Shown here: one piece after another, positions 18,433 to 27,610 of the stretch
How positions within the stretch are numbered: the stretch's first letter is position 1
Layout of the letters: each line of letters starts with the position of its first letter
Assembly: GCA_015068455.1 (NCBI GenBank)
Contig: SVKO01000004.1
Coordinates: forward strand, 124,001-188,000
DNA from: Oscillospiraceae bacterium
GTDB taxonomy: Bacteria; Bacillota; Clostridia; Oscillospirales; Oscillospiraceae
Direction: 5' to 3'
DNA: 64,000 nt
Notes under the pieces: generated by a model
What the model was told of the DNA's origin: nothing
The model's database searches: none
Seen by the model: only the letters and a program-made list of their open reading frames with translations
Made by a program: the position numbers and the translations under genes

Positions 18433-19225
18433 GATCCGGAAGGCTGTCCGCACGAAACGCCCGCTGATCCACTGCATCACCAATCCGATTTCGATCAATC
18501 TTTGCGCAAACGGGATCCTGGCGGCGGGCGCCCGCCCGATCATGGCCGAGCATCCGGCGGAGGTTCGGGAGATCACGGCTTCGGCAGATGCGCTGATGCT
18601 GAATCTCGGGAGCATCACCGACGCGAGGATGCAGTCGATGCGTGTATCCCTGCAAGCCGCGAATGAGAAGGGCATTCCTGCGGTGCTCGACGCGGTGGGC
18701 GCCGCCTGCTCCGGGTTCCGCCGCGATTTCATCTTTCAGCTGCTGGAGACAGCCGTTCCGGCGGTGATCAAGGGCAATTATTCGGAAATCTACGCGCTGC
18801 ATCATGCCGCTTATCACGCCGCCGGGGTGGATGCGGACGCCGCCCTCGCGGCGGATGCGGTCTGCGCAGCCGCCGCGGCGCTGGCGGGGAAATACCGCAC
18901 GGTGATTCTTGCCAGCGGCGAGACGGATATCATCACCGACGGGGAAAGGGTCGTGCGGATCAAAAGCGGCACGCCGCAGCTTTGCACCGTTACGGGCACA
19001 GGCTGTCTGCTGGGGGCGCTGTGCGCCGTGTATCTGACGGCCTGCACCGGGCTGGACGCCGCTGCCGCCGCAAGCTCGGATCTGGGCCGCTGCGGCAGGA
19101 GGGCGGAAACGCCGGACGGCAGCGGCGCCTTTCAGGCGCGGCTGCTGGATGCGCTCTCGACATTGACGGAGGCACAGCCCGGCGCGGAGACGGAAGCGGA
19201 GGAGATACAAATTGAAACCCTTTGA
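18416..19225 (+). CDS. thiM: Hydroxyethylthiazole kinase
   Basis: ThiM phosphorylates salvaged hydroxyethylthiazole to thiazole phosphate. The family is clear from RPLIHCITNPISINLCANGI at the N-terminus, RPIMAEHPAEV, ALMLNLGSIT, PAVLDAVGAACSGFR, VIKGNYSEI and the C-terminal anion-hole motif TGTGCLLGAL. The length of 269 is normal. The start at 18416 overlaps the end of thiW by 17 bases, and the end overlaps thiE by 14, indicating translational coupling. The C-terminal helix (SSDLGRCGRRAETPDGSGAF) is more divergent than usual but still follows the family pattern, so I do not call a frameshift. Cytoplasmic enzyme of the thiazole salvage branch. Confidence 0.93.
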   Translation: MQKLNEIRKAVRTKRPLIHCITNPISINLCANGILAAGARPIMAEHPAEVREITASADALMLNLGSITDARMQSMRVSLQAANEKGIPAVLDAVGAACSGFRRDFIFQLLETAVPAVIKGNYSEIYALHHAAYHAAGVDADAALAADAVCAAAAALAGKYRTVILASGETDIITDGERVVRIKSGTPQLCTVTGTGCLLGALCAVYLTACTGLDAAAAASSDLGRCGRRAETPDGSGAFQARLLDALSTLTEAQPGAETEAEEIQIETL

Positions 19226-19847
19226 TACGAGCATGTATTTCATCACGGACAGCACGGCCTGTGGCGAGGATGAATTTCTCCGCCGGGTGGACGCTGCCCT
19301 GCAGGGCGGCGTGAGTATTGTACAGATCCGTGAGAAAAACAAGAGTACCCGCGCATATATTGCGCTTGCCGAAAAGGTCCATGCACTGACACGGCGTTAC
19401 CGCGTTCCGCTGATCGTCGACGACCGCGTGGACGTTGCCCTTGCCGTTGATGCCGAGGGCGTGCATCTTGGCGCGGAGGATATGACCGTTGCCGCCGCGC
19501 GAAGGATCCTCGGCGATGAAAAAATCATCGGCGCGACCGCCAAAACGGTACCCTGGGCGCGCGATGCCGCGGCGCAGGGGGCGGATTATCTGGGCGTCGG
19601 CGCGATCTATCCCACGACCACAAAGGTGAAAACCGTGCTGACCTCTGTCGAGACCCTGCGGGAGATCTGCATGGCCGTGGACATTCCCGTAAACGCCATC
19701 GGCGGTCTGAACAGGCAGAATATCGACGTGCTTGCCGGGATCCCGATCGCCGGCATCTGCGTGGTCTCCGCCATCATGAAGGCGGAGGATCCGAAAACGG
19801 CCGCGGAAGAACTGCGGGCGAGGGCAAAGGAGGTTCTTTTCGGCTGA
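19212..19847 (+). CDS. thiE: Thiamine-phosphate synthase
   Basis: ThiE joins thiazole phosphate and HMP pyrophosphate to give thiamine phosphate. Motifs of the TIM-barrel family are visible: GGVSIVQIREKNKSTRAYI, PLIVDDRVDVALAVDAEGVH followed by LGAEDM, the phosphate-binding YLGVGAIYPTTTK and INAIGGLN-like VNAIGGLNRQNI. Length 211 is typical. The ATG at 19212 lies inside the end of thiM and follows GGAGGAGAT. An 83-base gap, containing a small inverted repeat at 19860-19890 (GCGGCATA/TATGCCGC), separates it from thiD. Confidence 0.95.
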   Translation: MKPFDTSMYFITDSTACGEDEFLRRVDAALQGGVSIVQIREKNKSTRAYIALAEKVHALTRRYRVPLIVDDRVDVALAVDAEGVHLGAEDMTVAAARRILGDEKIIGATAKTVPWARDAAAQGADYLGVGAIYPTTTKVKTVLTSVETLREICMAVDIPVNAIGGLNRQNIDVLAGIPIAGICVVSAIMKAEDPKTAAEELRARAKEVLFG

Positions 19848-19930
19848 AGAACGCCGGACGCGGCATATTGGGGGCACCACCTTATGCCGCAGTAAAAAAA
19901 CGATGCTGAAGACAGGAGGAAGAGACAAAA

Positions 19931-20743
19931 ATGAAAACAGCATTGACCATTGCAGGCAGCGACTGCAGCGGAGGCGCCGGAATTCAGGCAGATTTGAAAA
20001 CGATGACCATGCACGGCGTATATGCAATGAGCGCGGTCACTGCGCTTACAGCACAGAATACGACCGGCGTAAAAGCCATCCAGACGTCGACGCCCGATTT
20101 TTTAAAGCAGCAGATCGACGCCGTTTTCGAGGATATTTTTCCGGATGCCGTGAAAATCGGCATGGTTTCATCCGGCGAACTGATCTGCGTGATCGCGGAC
20201 AGACTGCGGTATTATCGGGCCCGGAACGTGGTCGTTGACCCCGTCATGGCGGCGACCTCCGGCGCCGTACTGATAGAAGACGACGCCTTGCAGGCCCTTA
20301 CGCAGACGCTGATGCCCCTTGCCGCTGTCACAACGCCCAATATCCGCGAAGCGGAGATCCTCTCCGGCCTGCGTATCGAGACAAGGGAACACATGATCGC
20401 GGCGGCGAAAAAGATCGGCGAAGCCCATCACTGCGCCGTCCTGCTCAAGGGCGGGCACAGCATCGGCGACGCCGACGATCTGCTCTGCGACGCCGGGGAA
20501 CTGACGTGGTTTCCGGGGAAACGGATCGAGAATCCCAACACCCACGGGACCGGGTGCACGCTGTCGAGCGCGATCGCGGCCAATCTCGCCAGGGGCTTTG
20601 CGCTTGCCGAATCTATCCGAAGAGCAAAGGCCTATGTCTCCGGCGCGCTGGCCGCCATGCTGGATCTGGGGAAAGGGCCGGGCCCGCTGATGCATCATTT
20701 CGATTTGAATTCGGCGTTTGCCGCAGAAAAAGAATCTGTTTGA
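19931..20743 (+). CDS. thiD: Hydroxymethylpyrimidine/phosphomethylpyrimidine kinase
   Basis: ThiD phosphorylates HMP and HMP phosphate. The ribokinase-like fold is recognisable from the N-terminal GSDCSGGAGIQADLKTMTMH, VVDPVMAATSGAVLIEDDAL, NIREAEILSG, VLLKGGHS and the C-terminal active-site motif NTHGTGCTLSSAIAANLA. Length 270 is standard. The ATG at 19931 follows ACAGGAGGAAGAG. The gene ends 15 bases before the ThiC start, so it is in the same TPP-controlled transcript. In this pathway it receives HMP phosphate made by ThiC. Confidence 0.95.
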   Translation: MKTALTIAGSDCSGGAGIQADLKTMTMHGVYAMSAVTALTAQNTTGVKAIQTSTPDFLKQQIDAVFEDIFPDAVKIGMVSSGELICVIADRLRYYRARNVVVDPVMAATSGAVLIEDDALQALTQTLMPLAAVTTPNIREAEILSGLRIETREHMIAAAKKIGEAHHCAVLLKGGHSIGDADDLLCDAGELTWFPGKRIENPNTHGTGCTLSSAIAANLARGFALAESIRRAKAYVSGALAAMLDLGKGPGPLMHHFDLNSAFAAEKESV

Positions 20744-20758
20744 AAGGAATTACAGGCA

Positions 20759-22063
20759 TTGAGAACATACACGACACAGATGGATGCCGCAAGACAAGGC
20801 ATCATTACTCCGGAAATGAAGGCGGTTGCCGCCAAGGAATACAGGAGCGAAGAGGAAATCCGCGCCCTCGTCGCACAGGGGCAGGTCGTAATCTGCGCCA
20901 ATAAGCGTCATACCTGCATCGATCCCAATGGTATAGGGTCCATGCTCAGAACGAAAATCAATGTCAATCTCGGCGTATCCCGGGACTGCAGGGACTATGA
21001 TGCGGAAATGCAGAAGGTCAGGGCCGCTGTGGATATGGGGGCGGAAGCCATCATGGACCTGTCCTCCCACGGCAGGACGCAGCCCTTCCGCAAAAAGCTG
21101 ACGGCGGAGTGTCCGGCCATGATCGGCACGGTACCGGTATATGACAGCGTGATCCACTATCAGAGAGACCTTGCATCCCTGACTGCCAGGGATTTTATTG
21201 ACGTCGTCCGTCTGCACGCGGAGGACGGGGTGGATTTTGTGACCCTGCACTGCGGCATCACACGCAAGACCATTGAACAGATCAGGAAACACAAAAGAAA
21301 GATGAATATCGTCTCCCGCGGCGGCTCCCTGATTTTCGCGTGGATGAGCATGACCGGCGAAGAAAATCCCTTCTATGAGTATTATGATGAAATCCTGGAT
21401 ATCTGCCGCGAATACGACGTGACCGTGTCCCTCGGCGACGCGTGCCGTCCCGGCTGCCTTGCGGACGCCGGGGACGTGTGTCAGATCGAGGAGCTTGTTC
21501 GCCTGGGCGAGCTGACCAAACGCGCCTGGGCAAGGGACGTCCAGGTCATGGTGGAGGGCCCCGGCCATATGCCGATGGATCAGATCGAGGCCAACATGAA
21601 GCTGCAGCAGACCGTCTGCCTGGGGGCGCCTTTCTATGTGCTCGGCCCCATCGTGACGGATATTGCGCCGGGATACGACCATATCACCGCCGCCATCGGC
21701 GGCACCATCGCGGCGGCCTCCGGCGCGGCCTTCCTCTGCTATGTCACCCCGGCAGAGCATCTGGCGCTGCCGAATGTGGAGGACGTCAAACAGGGGATCA
21801 TTGCATCCCGGATTGCCGCGCACGCCGCCGACATCGCCAAGAAGGTGCCCCATGCCAGGGACGCGGACGATCGGATGGCGGAAGCCAGAAGAACCTTTGA
21901 CTGGGAGAAGCAGTGGGAATGTGCATTGGACCCCGAAACGGCCAGAGCGATCCGGGACAGCCGCGCCCCGGAACAGGAGGACAGCTGCTCGATGTGCGGA
22001 AAGTTCTGCGCCGTCAGAAGCATGAACAAAGCGCTGAACGGCGAATACATCGATATTCTGTAA
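20759..22063 (+). CDS. thiC: Phosphomethylpyrimidine synthase ThiC (short clostridial form)
   Basis: ThiC is a radical SAM enzyme that rearranges aminoimidazole ribotide into HMP phosphate. Evidence: the C-terminal iron-sulfur motif CSMCGKFC (CxxCxxxxC) and conserved blocks [59 protein letters not shown] and [20 protein letters not shown]. The 434-residue length fits the short bacterial form. The likely start is TTG at 20759 (AAAGGA about 11 bases upstream); the protein begins [20 protein letters not shown], as in relatives. It is the last gene of the operon, making the pyrimidine half de novo while the thiazole half is salvaged. Confidence 0.95.
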   Translation: MRTYTTQMDAARQGIITPEMKAVAAKEYRSEEEIRALVAQGQVVICANKRHTCIDPNGIGSMLRTKINVNLGVSRDCRDYDAEMQKVRAAVDMGAEAIMDLSSHGRTQPFRKKLTAECPAMIGTVPVYDSVIHYQRDLASLTARDFIDVVRLHAEDGVDFVTLHCGITRKTIEQIRKHKRKMNIVSRGGSLIFAWMSMTGEENPFYEYYDEILDICREYDVTVSLGDACRPGCLADAGDVCQIEELVRLGELTKRAWARDVQVMVEGPGHMPMDQIEANMKLQQTVCLGAPFYVLGPIVTDIAPGYDHITAAIGGTIAAASGAAFLCYVTPAEHLALPNVEDVKQGIIASRIAAHAADIAKKVPHARDADDRMAEARRTFDWEKQWECALDPETARAIRDSRAPEQEDSCSMCGKFCAVRSMNKALNGEYIDIL

Positions 22064-22088
22064 GCTGAAAAAATGTTGCGGAAGCATC

Positions 22089-22140
22089 CGTAAGGCAGCA
22101 ATTCCCGGCCGCAAAAGCGGCCGGGAATTGCTGCCTTACG
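22089..22140 (+). terminator. Long perfect hairpin after thiC
   Basis: A 24-bp perfect stem (22089-22112 with 22117-22140) closes an AAAA loop 25 bases after the thiC stop. There is no T-run, so it may be a 3' stabiliser or transcription barrier rather than a standard intrinsic terminator. Confidence 0.65.
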
Positions 22141-22222
22141 AAGAGATCCCCAAATGGCGGCGGGCTGCGCTTTTTCTTTTCTGCGCCGCATCCTTTGCAT
22201 ATCGCGCCGCCCAATGGACACC

Positions 22223-22251
22223 TTGATTATCGCATGCATCCATTATATAAT
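22223..22251 (+). promoter_or_regulatory. Sigma-A promoter TTGATT-17-TATAAT
   Basis: TTGATT (22223-22228) and TATAAT (22246-22251) are 17 bases apart, ahead of the GNAT remnant and the small SHOCT-like gene. It belongs to a set of four very similar promoters in this window. Confidence 0.75.
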
Positions 22252-22304
22252 TACTTGAATCCATCGGGCGCTTCCGCGTGTTCAAACGCGCGGAAGGTGA
22301 TCGG

Positions 22305-22442
22305 ATGGAAATCGAAGGCATTCGCGCGGCGGAAACATGGCTGCGGGCTGGCGCGTATTATGTCCGCATCCGGGCAATGGCAAGGCAGTACGGCACCACG
22401 GTTTGCCGGGAGCTTGACGAGCATGACACGCCGGATACGAAA
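22305..22442 (+). pseudogene. N-terminal remnant of a GNAT acetyltransferase gene
   Basis: From ATG 22305 (GGAAGGTGAT just upstream) 46 codons encode a segment recalling the N-terminus of a common clostridial GNAT family: GAYYVRIRAMARQYGTTVCR and then ELDEHDTPDTK. After this point the frame continues with sequence that no longer resembles the family (KREETDHGMYAP) and stops about 25 codons later. The acetyl-CoA-binding part is missing, so the gene appears truncated by a deletion that brought the SHOCT-like gene close. Family assignment is from memory of the motif. Confidence 0.5.
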
Positions 22443-22497
22443 AGGGAAGAAACAGATCATGGAATGTATGCTCCGACTTCCGGAGAAAAGGAGAACT

Positions 22498-22686
22498 ATG
22501 GGTTTTTTGAACAGCGATGACAGCAAAAATCAATGGGATTCTCTGACCTATGCGCAGAAGAATCATCAACTGTACCTTGCGCAAAAATCGATCCTGGACC
22601 AGTTTCTGAAACGCGGGGCGATTTCTCAGGCGCAGCATGACAAGAGCCTCCGGGATCTGACCGAAAAGATGGGCGAGGAAGGATAA
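22498..22686 (+). CDS. Small SHOCT-like protein
   Basis: A 62-residue protein starting at ATG 22498 behind AAAAGGAG. Its second half, SILDQFLKRGAISQAQHDKS followed by LRDLTEKMG, resembles the short helical SHOCT-type domain (a helix, then a 'kGaIsqeqf' turn and another helix) found at protein C-termini or as stand-alone small proteins in Firmicutes. The first half is polar and unassigned. It may be transcribed from the promoter at 22223-22251 through the GNAT remnant. Function unknown. A longer frame from 22195 exists, but its upstream part has no ribosome site and conflicts with the GNAT remnant. Confidence 0.65.
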   Translation: MGFLNSDDSKNQWDSLTYAQKNHQLYLAQKSILDQFLKRGAISQAQHDKSLRDLTEKMGEEG

Positions 22687-22819
22687 CGGCGCGCCGTTTG
22701 TGCGATCGCTCCGTTGAGAGGATGCGCGCTTATACGGCTTTTCAATCCGCCCCGGGATCGACACGGACGCGGGCGCCGGAAAATGATACATTTTTCACAA
22801 TGCATCGGGTGAATTCTCC

Positions 22820-22848
22820 TTGCGTTTTTTTCGATTTTATTATAAAAT
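22820..22848 (+). promoter_or_regulatory. Candidate promoter of the first CotH gene
   Basis: TTGCGT (22820-22825) and TAAAAT (22843-22848) are 17 bases apart within an AT-rich tract, about 100 bases before the ATG at 22951. Confidence 0.5.
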
Positions 22849-22950
22849 AAAGGCCAGTTTAGATTCCGATTTGACCGGATGAACGCATCCGGTCCTGTTT
22901 GTATTTTGGGGAGAAAGCAGCTCCCTAAACATAAAATGGAGGAACGAATC

Positions 22951-25900
22951 ATGAAGAAAAGACTGCTCAGCATGCTGCTTGTGCTCTGCATGGTGTGCTC
23001 CCTGCTTCCGGCCATCGCCCTGACGGCGGGCGCCGCGGAGGGAGATCTGCCGACGATCCTGTCGGTGGAGCCGTCGGAGACGAACAGCATCCCCGCAAGA
23101 ATCGATATTTTTAAGGCGAGCTCATCCGGCGGCGGATGGGGCGGCTCCTCGACGAGCTACGACCTCTATCTGCCCGGCAACGCGGACCCCGCCAAATGCT
23201 TCTTCTCCTGGGCCGACGGCCTGCAGGCCACGGTGGACGGGAAGAGCTACGCCAGCGGCGCCTGCCCCGTGCCCGCGGTCGGTCAGAGCAAAACCTACAC
23301 CTTCACCAAGGGCGCGTCCACCGCGACCTTCACGGTCAAGACCTGGCAGGGCTCTGCGACTGTCCCCGCCATCTTCATCGATATTGATGAGAGCAAGGGT
23401 TCCATCAGCGCGATGGACAACGACCCTGATCATGAGACGTCCTGCACCGGCATGATCTTCATCGACGGCGAGCAGTTCGTGCTGGACAAGATCAAGGGCC
23501 GCGGCAACTACACCTGGTCCCAGTCCAGAGACAAGAAGGCCTACAACCTCACTCTCGACAAAAAGGTCACCATCCTCGGCATCGACTCCGAGAAGACCAA
23601 GAAGTGGTCCATCCTCGCCGAGGTCGCCGACCACAGCCTGCTGTGCAACCGCACCGGCCTGCAGATGTCTCATCAGCTCGGCATCGGCAACGACACCGCC
23701 TCGGCGGACGTCTGGATGAACGGTGAGTACCAGGGATGCTACACCGTCACGCCCAAGTACGACTCCTTCGTCACCAAGGACGGCTATCTGATCGAGGATG
23801 ACAACTACAAGGAAGACTCCGTTGAGAGCGGCGGCGATCCCCAGTTTTCTCTCGACGGCCTCGAAGGCAGAGGCAACGACTACAACCTGATCTCCGTCAA
23901 GAAGATGGGCGACAACCTGCTCATGGTGGACGGCGCGGTGGACGAAAGCCCTGCCAACATGACCGCGGCCGCCAACAAAATCAAGGAATGGCTCCAGGAC
24001 GCCTGGGACGCCATCCGTTCCACCGACGGCTACAACTCCAAGGGCAAGTACTACACCGAATATATCGATATCGAGAGCTTTGCCAAGATGTACCTCATGC
24101 ACGAGTACGTCAAGAGCTACGATATCTGCGCCGGTTCCATCCTGTTCCACCGCGACGGTCAGACCGACGCCGACAAGCTGTTCGCCGGCCCCCTGTGGGA
24201 CCTGGACAACGGCATGGGCTCCACCCAGACCAACGGCAACCTGGGCTCCGTGGGCGACCGCCGCTCCGGCAAGGGCGCGTTCATCACCGAGATCACCGAG
24301 TACAAGACCTCCATCTATAAAACTATCGGCCGTCATGCCGACTTTATGGAAGAGGTCAAGCGGCAGTACAACAACAACCGCGAGGTCTTTGAAAACGCGC
24401 CCGCCATGCTTGCGGAGATGCGCGCCGACATTGAGGCCTCCGCCATGATGAACCACAACAAGGTGGAATCCGTCAACTACAACAACCACAACTATGGCAG
24501 CGACACCGTGCTCGAGCGCGGCACCGAGTACGAGCAGAGCATGCTGCGCACCGGTGACAACAAGACCGACTGGCCCAACTACGTCAACAACCTTGCCGAG
24601 TACGTCAAAGCCCGCTCCCTGTGGTTCACGAACACCTATGAGGACGACGCCTATCTCGATCAGGGCTTCCGGGCTGATTTTGTCCCCGGCACCAACGCGT
24701 CCGTCACCGTCTTCGACACCCAGCAGGACGCCGTGGACGGCGTCAACGGCAAAATCGGCGCAAAATATGCCTTTGCCCGCGACAGCGTCACCGGCGAGAT
24801 CGATGACACCGGCAACGGCCAGGTGAACTTCCGCGTGGACGTCAATGCGCCGTACCACGTCTCCAAGGTGACCGTGGAGCCCGTCGAGAACTTCAAGAAC
24901 ATCAAGGGCCCCGACGACACCGGCGTGGAGAACTGCTACCGCGTCACCAAGGTCACCGGCCCCGTCACCATCACCATCGAGACCTCCGAGTGCGAGCACG
25001 AGTGGGGAGAAGACGGCAAATGCATCAAGTGCGGCCTGAGCGCCTTCCGCGCGGACTTCAACTGTGACGAGCACTGCACCGTCACGGTGTTCCCGACCCA
25101 GGATCTGGCCGCCGAAGGCCAGGAAAACGCGCAGTTTGCCTACGCCCGCAGCAAGACCGGCGACATCGACATCTCCGGCGAGGGCCAGGTCAACTTCATT
25201 GTCAACGTGGACGAGGGATATAAAGTTTCCAGCATCAAGCCCGCGCCCGCCGGCAACTACAAAAATCTCAAGGGTCCCGCGGACACCGAGGTGATCAACG
25301 GTTACCGCACCACCAAGGTCACCGGCTCCTTTGCCCTGAACATCAAGACCAAGGAAATCGGCCAGGGCATGGACGACGTGGATTTCACCGTGAAAGAGGA
25401 TGAGGCCAAGTATGAGGTCATGGGCAGGGACGCCTACGAGCTCGTGCCCGGCACCGGCGTCAAGCTGACCAGCACCGCCGACGCCTTCGAGCCCCTCCAG
25501 GGCGGCGGAATTCCCGGCGGCGGCGGTCAGACCACCGAATCCACGCCCAAGGATCTGATCCGCGTTCCCGTCGGGGACGACTGGACCGCCACCCTGAAGC
25601 TCGACTTCAACCAGAACGGCGTCCAGTGGGCCATGAACGAATACTTTGCCTTCCTGGCCATGGCAGGGGAGGATTATCAGAACATGGCCGGCATCCGCGG
25701 AACCAACACCGTGATGCAGGACTTCCTCCGCCAGAACGGCACCATCGCCACCCCGACGATCCAGGGCGGCGGCGGATTCCCGGGCGGCGGTCAGCAGACC
25801 CCGCAGACCGGCTTCACCGCCACCGGCACCTACTGGCTGCGCCTGGAAAAGGAGGACACCACCTATACCGCTTACCGCTCCACCGACGGCGAGGCATTTA

Positions 25901-27450
25901 CCGAACTGTTCAAGCTGGAGAACACCGGCATCGACGCGGAATACATCGTGATCGACGCCTATAAGACCAGCACCTGGGGCATGGGCGGCAACAACAGTTA
26001 TGAGTACACCCTCAAGGAGCTGACCTTCGAGGACGACGGCCCCGGCGGCCCGGTTCTGGACAGAGCCGCGCTGCAGAAGGCGATCGAGGATGCCGAGGCT
26101 GTCGATAAGTCCAGGTACACGGATGAGACGGTGGCTGCCCTGGAAGAGGCCCTGAAGGCCGCGAAGCAGGCGAATATCTCCATTCACTCGGACCAGGCTG
26201 CCATTGACGCCGCCGCCGAGGCGCTTGAGGCCGCCATCGAAGCCCTGGTGGAGAAGTCTGAGCCCGTGGTGGACAAAACCGCGCTGAACGAGGCTATCCA
26301 GGACGCAGAAGAAATCGACCTCGATCCATACACCGCGAAGTCCGTCGGCGTGCTAAACAGTGCTGTCGAAAATGCCAAGGCTGTGCAGGCCGACGATACC
26401 GCAAATCAAGCTTCTGTGAATGCCGCTGCGGATGCAGTCCGGGACGCCATCGCCAATCTGGATGATCGGGAAGAATATTATAATACCTGTTCAAAACTCA
26501 ATGATGCAATCAGCTCCGCTGAAAAATACCTTGCAGAAGATTATACGCCTGAGAGCTATGCTGCCCTGCAGGAAGCACTGGCAGCCGCAAAAGAAGCGAA
26601 GCAGAATGCGCAACAGGAATTTGAAGGCGGGACCATCAGGGAATTGGGCGCCGCCGCAAAGACCCTGAACGACGCAATTGAGGCGTTGGAGCTTGTCGAA
26701 GGCCATGTAAACAAGCATGATCTGATTGCTGTTCTTACAGAAGCCGAATCCGCTGAGCTCGGGGGATTTACCGACGAAACAACGAAGGCCTTCCTAGATG
26801 CGTACAACCAGGCAAAGGCTTTGGTCAAGGATCCGAATGCGACACAGGCAGATGTCGACGCCGCTGAAAAAGCCCTGAAGGACGCCATCGCCGGATTTGT
26901 CAGGAAGCCGATTTTCGAAGACGTACAGGATCCCGCAAAGTTCTACTATGCTCCCGTCTACTGGGCCTATATGCACGAGCCGCAGATCACCAGGGGCATC
27001 GATGGTACCCACTTCGGCCCGGACAAAGACTGCACCCGCGGCCAGGTTGTGACATTTCTGTGGCGCGCCGCCGGCTGCCCGGCGCCTGTCGTGACGACCT
27101 CCTCCGGGTTCACTGACGTCAAGCCCGGCGCGTTCTATGAGCTGGCCGTGGCCTGGGCCGTGGAGAAGGGGATCACGAAGGGTATGACCGACACGACCTT
27201 CGGCCCGGACGCCACCTGCACCAGAGGCCAGATCGTGACCTTCCTGTGGCGCTTCAAGAACGAACCCGCGCCCAAGAGTACGCAGACGCCGTTCACGGAT
27301 GTGAACCCCAACGGCTACTACATGAAGGCCGTGGCCTGGGCGGTGGAGAACGAAGTCACCAAGGGCCTGAGCGACACCGCCTTCGGCCCGGACGCCACCT
27401 GCACCAGAGGCCAGGTCGTGACCTTCCTGTACCGCGCGACGAAGGACTGA
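22951..27450 (+). CDS. SLH-anchored CotH-family kinase, paralogue 1
   Basis: The start is ATG 22951, after GGAGGAA, giving a signal peptide (MKKRLLSMLLVLCMVCSLLP). The 1,499-residue product has: an N-terminal beta module (SYDLYLPGN...CFFSWADGL); a CotH kinase domain at about 140-560 with GRGNYTWSQ (about 185), WSILAEVADHSLLCNRTGLQ, VWMNGEYQGCYTVTPK and the metal-binding GPLWDLDNGMG (about 414); two copies of a beta repeat (about 571-680 and 699-803) separated by a CxxC ribbon; a concanavalin-like module (about 809-1028); FIVAR-like helical linkers (about 1034-1318); three SLH repeats (about 1320-1499). CotH proteins are atypical kinases, known from phosphorylation of spore-coat proteins in Bacillus; this one is secreted and wall-bound, so its substrates would be extracellular and are unknown. 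The linker at about 26190-26910 has different codon usage. A close paralogue lies at 54190-58206. Confidence 0.88.
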   Translation: MKKRLLSMLLVLCMVCSLLPAIALTAGAAEGDLPTILSVEPSETNSIPARIDIFKASSSGGGWGGSSTSYDLYLPGNADPAKCFFSWADGLQATVDGKSYASGACPVPAVGQSKTYTFTKGASTATFTVKTWQGSATVPAIFIDIDESKGSISAMDNDPDHETSCTGMIFIDGEQFVLDKIKGRGNYTWSQSRDKKAYNLTLDKKVTILGIDSEKTKKWSILAEVADHSLLCNRTGLQMSHQLGIGNDTASADVWMNGEYQGCYTVTPKYDSFVTKDGYLIEDDNYKEDSVESGGDPQFSLDGLEGRGNDYNLISVKKMGDNLLMVDGAVDESPANMTAAANKIKEWLQDAWDAIRSTDGYNSKGKYYTEYIDIESFAKMYLMHEYVKSYDICAGSILFHRDGQTDADKLFAGPLWDLDNGMGSTQTNGNLGSVGDRRSGKGAFITEITEYKTSIYKTIGRHADFMEEVKRQYNNNREVFENAPAMLAEMRADIEASAMMNHNKVESVNYNNHNYGSDTVLERGTEYEQSMLRTGDNKTDWPNYVNNLAEYVKARSLWFTNTYEDDAYLDQGFRADFVPGTNASVTVFDTQQDAVDGVNGKIGAKYAFARDSVTGEIDDTGNGQVNFRVDVNAPYHVSKVTVEPVENFKNIKGPDDTGVENCYRVTKVTGPVTITIETSECEHEWGEDGKCIKCGLSAFRADFNCDEHCTVTVFPTQDLAAEGQENAQFAYARSKTGDIDISGEGQVNFIVNVDEGYKVSSIKPAPAGNYKNLKGPADTEVINGYRTTKVTGSFALNIKTKEIGQGMDDVDFTVKEDEAKYEVMGRDAYELVPGTGVKLTSTADAFEPLQGGGIPGGGGQTTESTPKDLIRVPVGDDWTATLKLDFNQNGVQWAMNEYFAFLAMAGEDYQNMAGIRGTNTVMQDFLRQNGTIATPTIQGGGGFPGGGQQTPQTGFTATGTYWLRLEKEDTTYTAYRSTDGEAFTELFKLENTGIDAEYIVIDAYKTSTWGMGGNNSYEYTLKELTFEDDGPGGPVLDRAALQKAIEDAEAVDKSRYTDETVAALEEALKAAKQANISIHSDQAAIDAAAEALEAAIEALVEKSEPVVDKTALNEAIQDAEEIDLDPYTAKSVGVLNSAVENAKAVQADDTANQASVNAAADAVRDAIANLDDREEYYNTCSKLNDAISSAEKYLAEDYTPESYAALQEALAAAKEAKQNAQQEFEGGTIRELGAAAKTLNDAIEALELVEGHVNKHDLIAVLTEAESAELGGFTDETTKAFLDAYNQAKALVKDPNATQADVDAAEKALKDAIAGFVRKPIFEDVQDPAKFYYAPVYWAYMHEPQITRGIDGTHFGPDKDCTRGQVVTFLWRAAGCPAPVVTTSSGFTDVKPGAFYELAVAWAVEKGITKGMTDTTFGPDATCTRGQIVTFLWRFKNEPAPKSTQTPFTDVNPNGYYMKAVAWAVENEVTKGLSDTAFGPDATCTRGQVVTFLYRATKD

Positions 27451-27477
27451 CTTCGAAATCAAACCGAACAAAAAACG

Positions 27478-27510
27478 GCGGGGCTGCGAAAGCAGCCCCG
27501 CTTGATTCTC
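27478..27510 (+). terminator. Intrinsic terminator after the first CotH gene
   Basis: A 10-bp stem GCGGGGCTGC/GCAGCCCCGC around GAAA starts 28 bases after the stop and is followed by TTGATTCTC. The following bases also supply the -35 of the next promoter. Confidence 0.8.
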
Positions 27511-27530
27511 TGGACGATCCAATATATAAT
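27502..27530 (+). promoter_or_regulatory. Promoter of the nucleoside phosphorylase gene
   Basis: TTGATT (27502-27507) and TATAAT (27525-27530) are 17 bases apart. The spacer plus -10, CGATCCAATATATAAT, is identical over 16 bases to the promoter at 48076-48104. Confidence 0.8.
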
Positions 27531-27610
27531 GCTTTCAACAGGGCGAACAAAGCCATGCAAACCGGGGCGGAGATCGGCGCAGAAGCGCCGGCAGATGCCG
27601 GAGGAGAACA

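Noticed and set aside
18990-20027. Minus-strand frames opposite thiM/thiE/thiD (for example 345 codons)
   Set aside because: Shadows of real thiamine genes whose motifs are complete on the plus strand.
22195-22497. N-terminal extension of the SHOCT-like ORF back to 22195
   Set aside because: It has no ribosome site, starts upstream of the promoter's likely transcription start, and conflicts with the recognisable GNAT frame.
23122-26187. A 1,021-codon minus-strand frame opposite the first CotH gene, and similar frames at 50778-54137, 54070-57078 and 2348-4303
   Set aside because: Same mirror effect of codon bias; products have no recognisable domains while the opposite strand has full, well-started genes.
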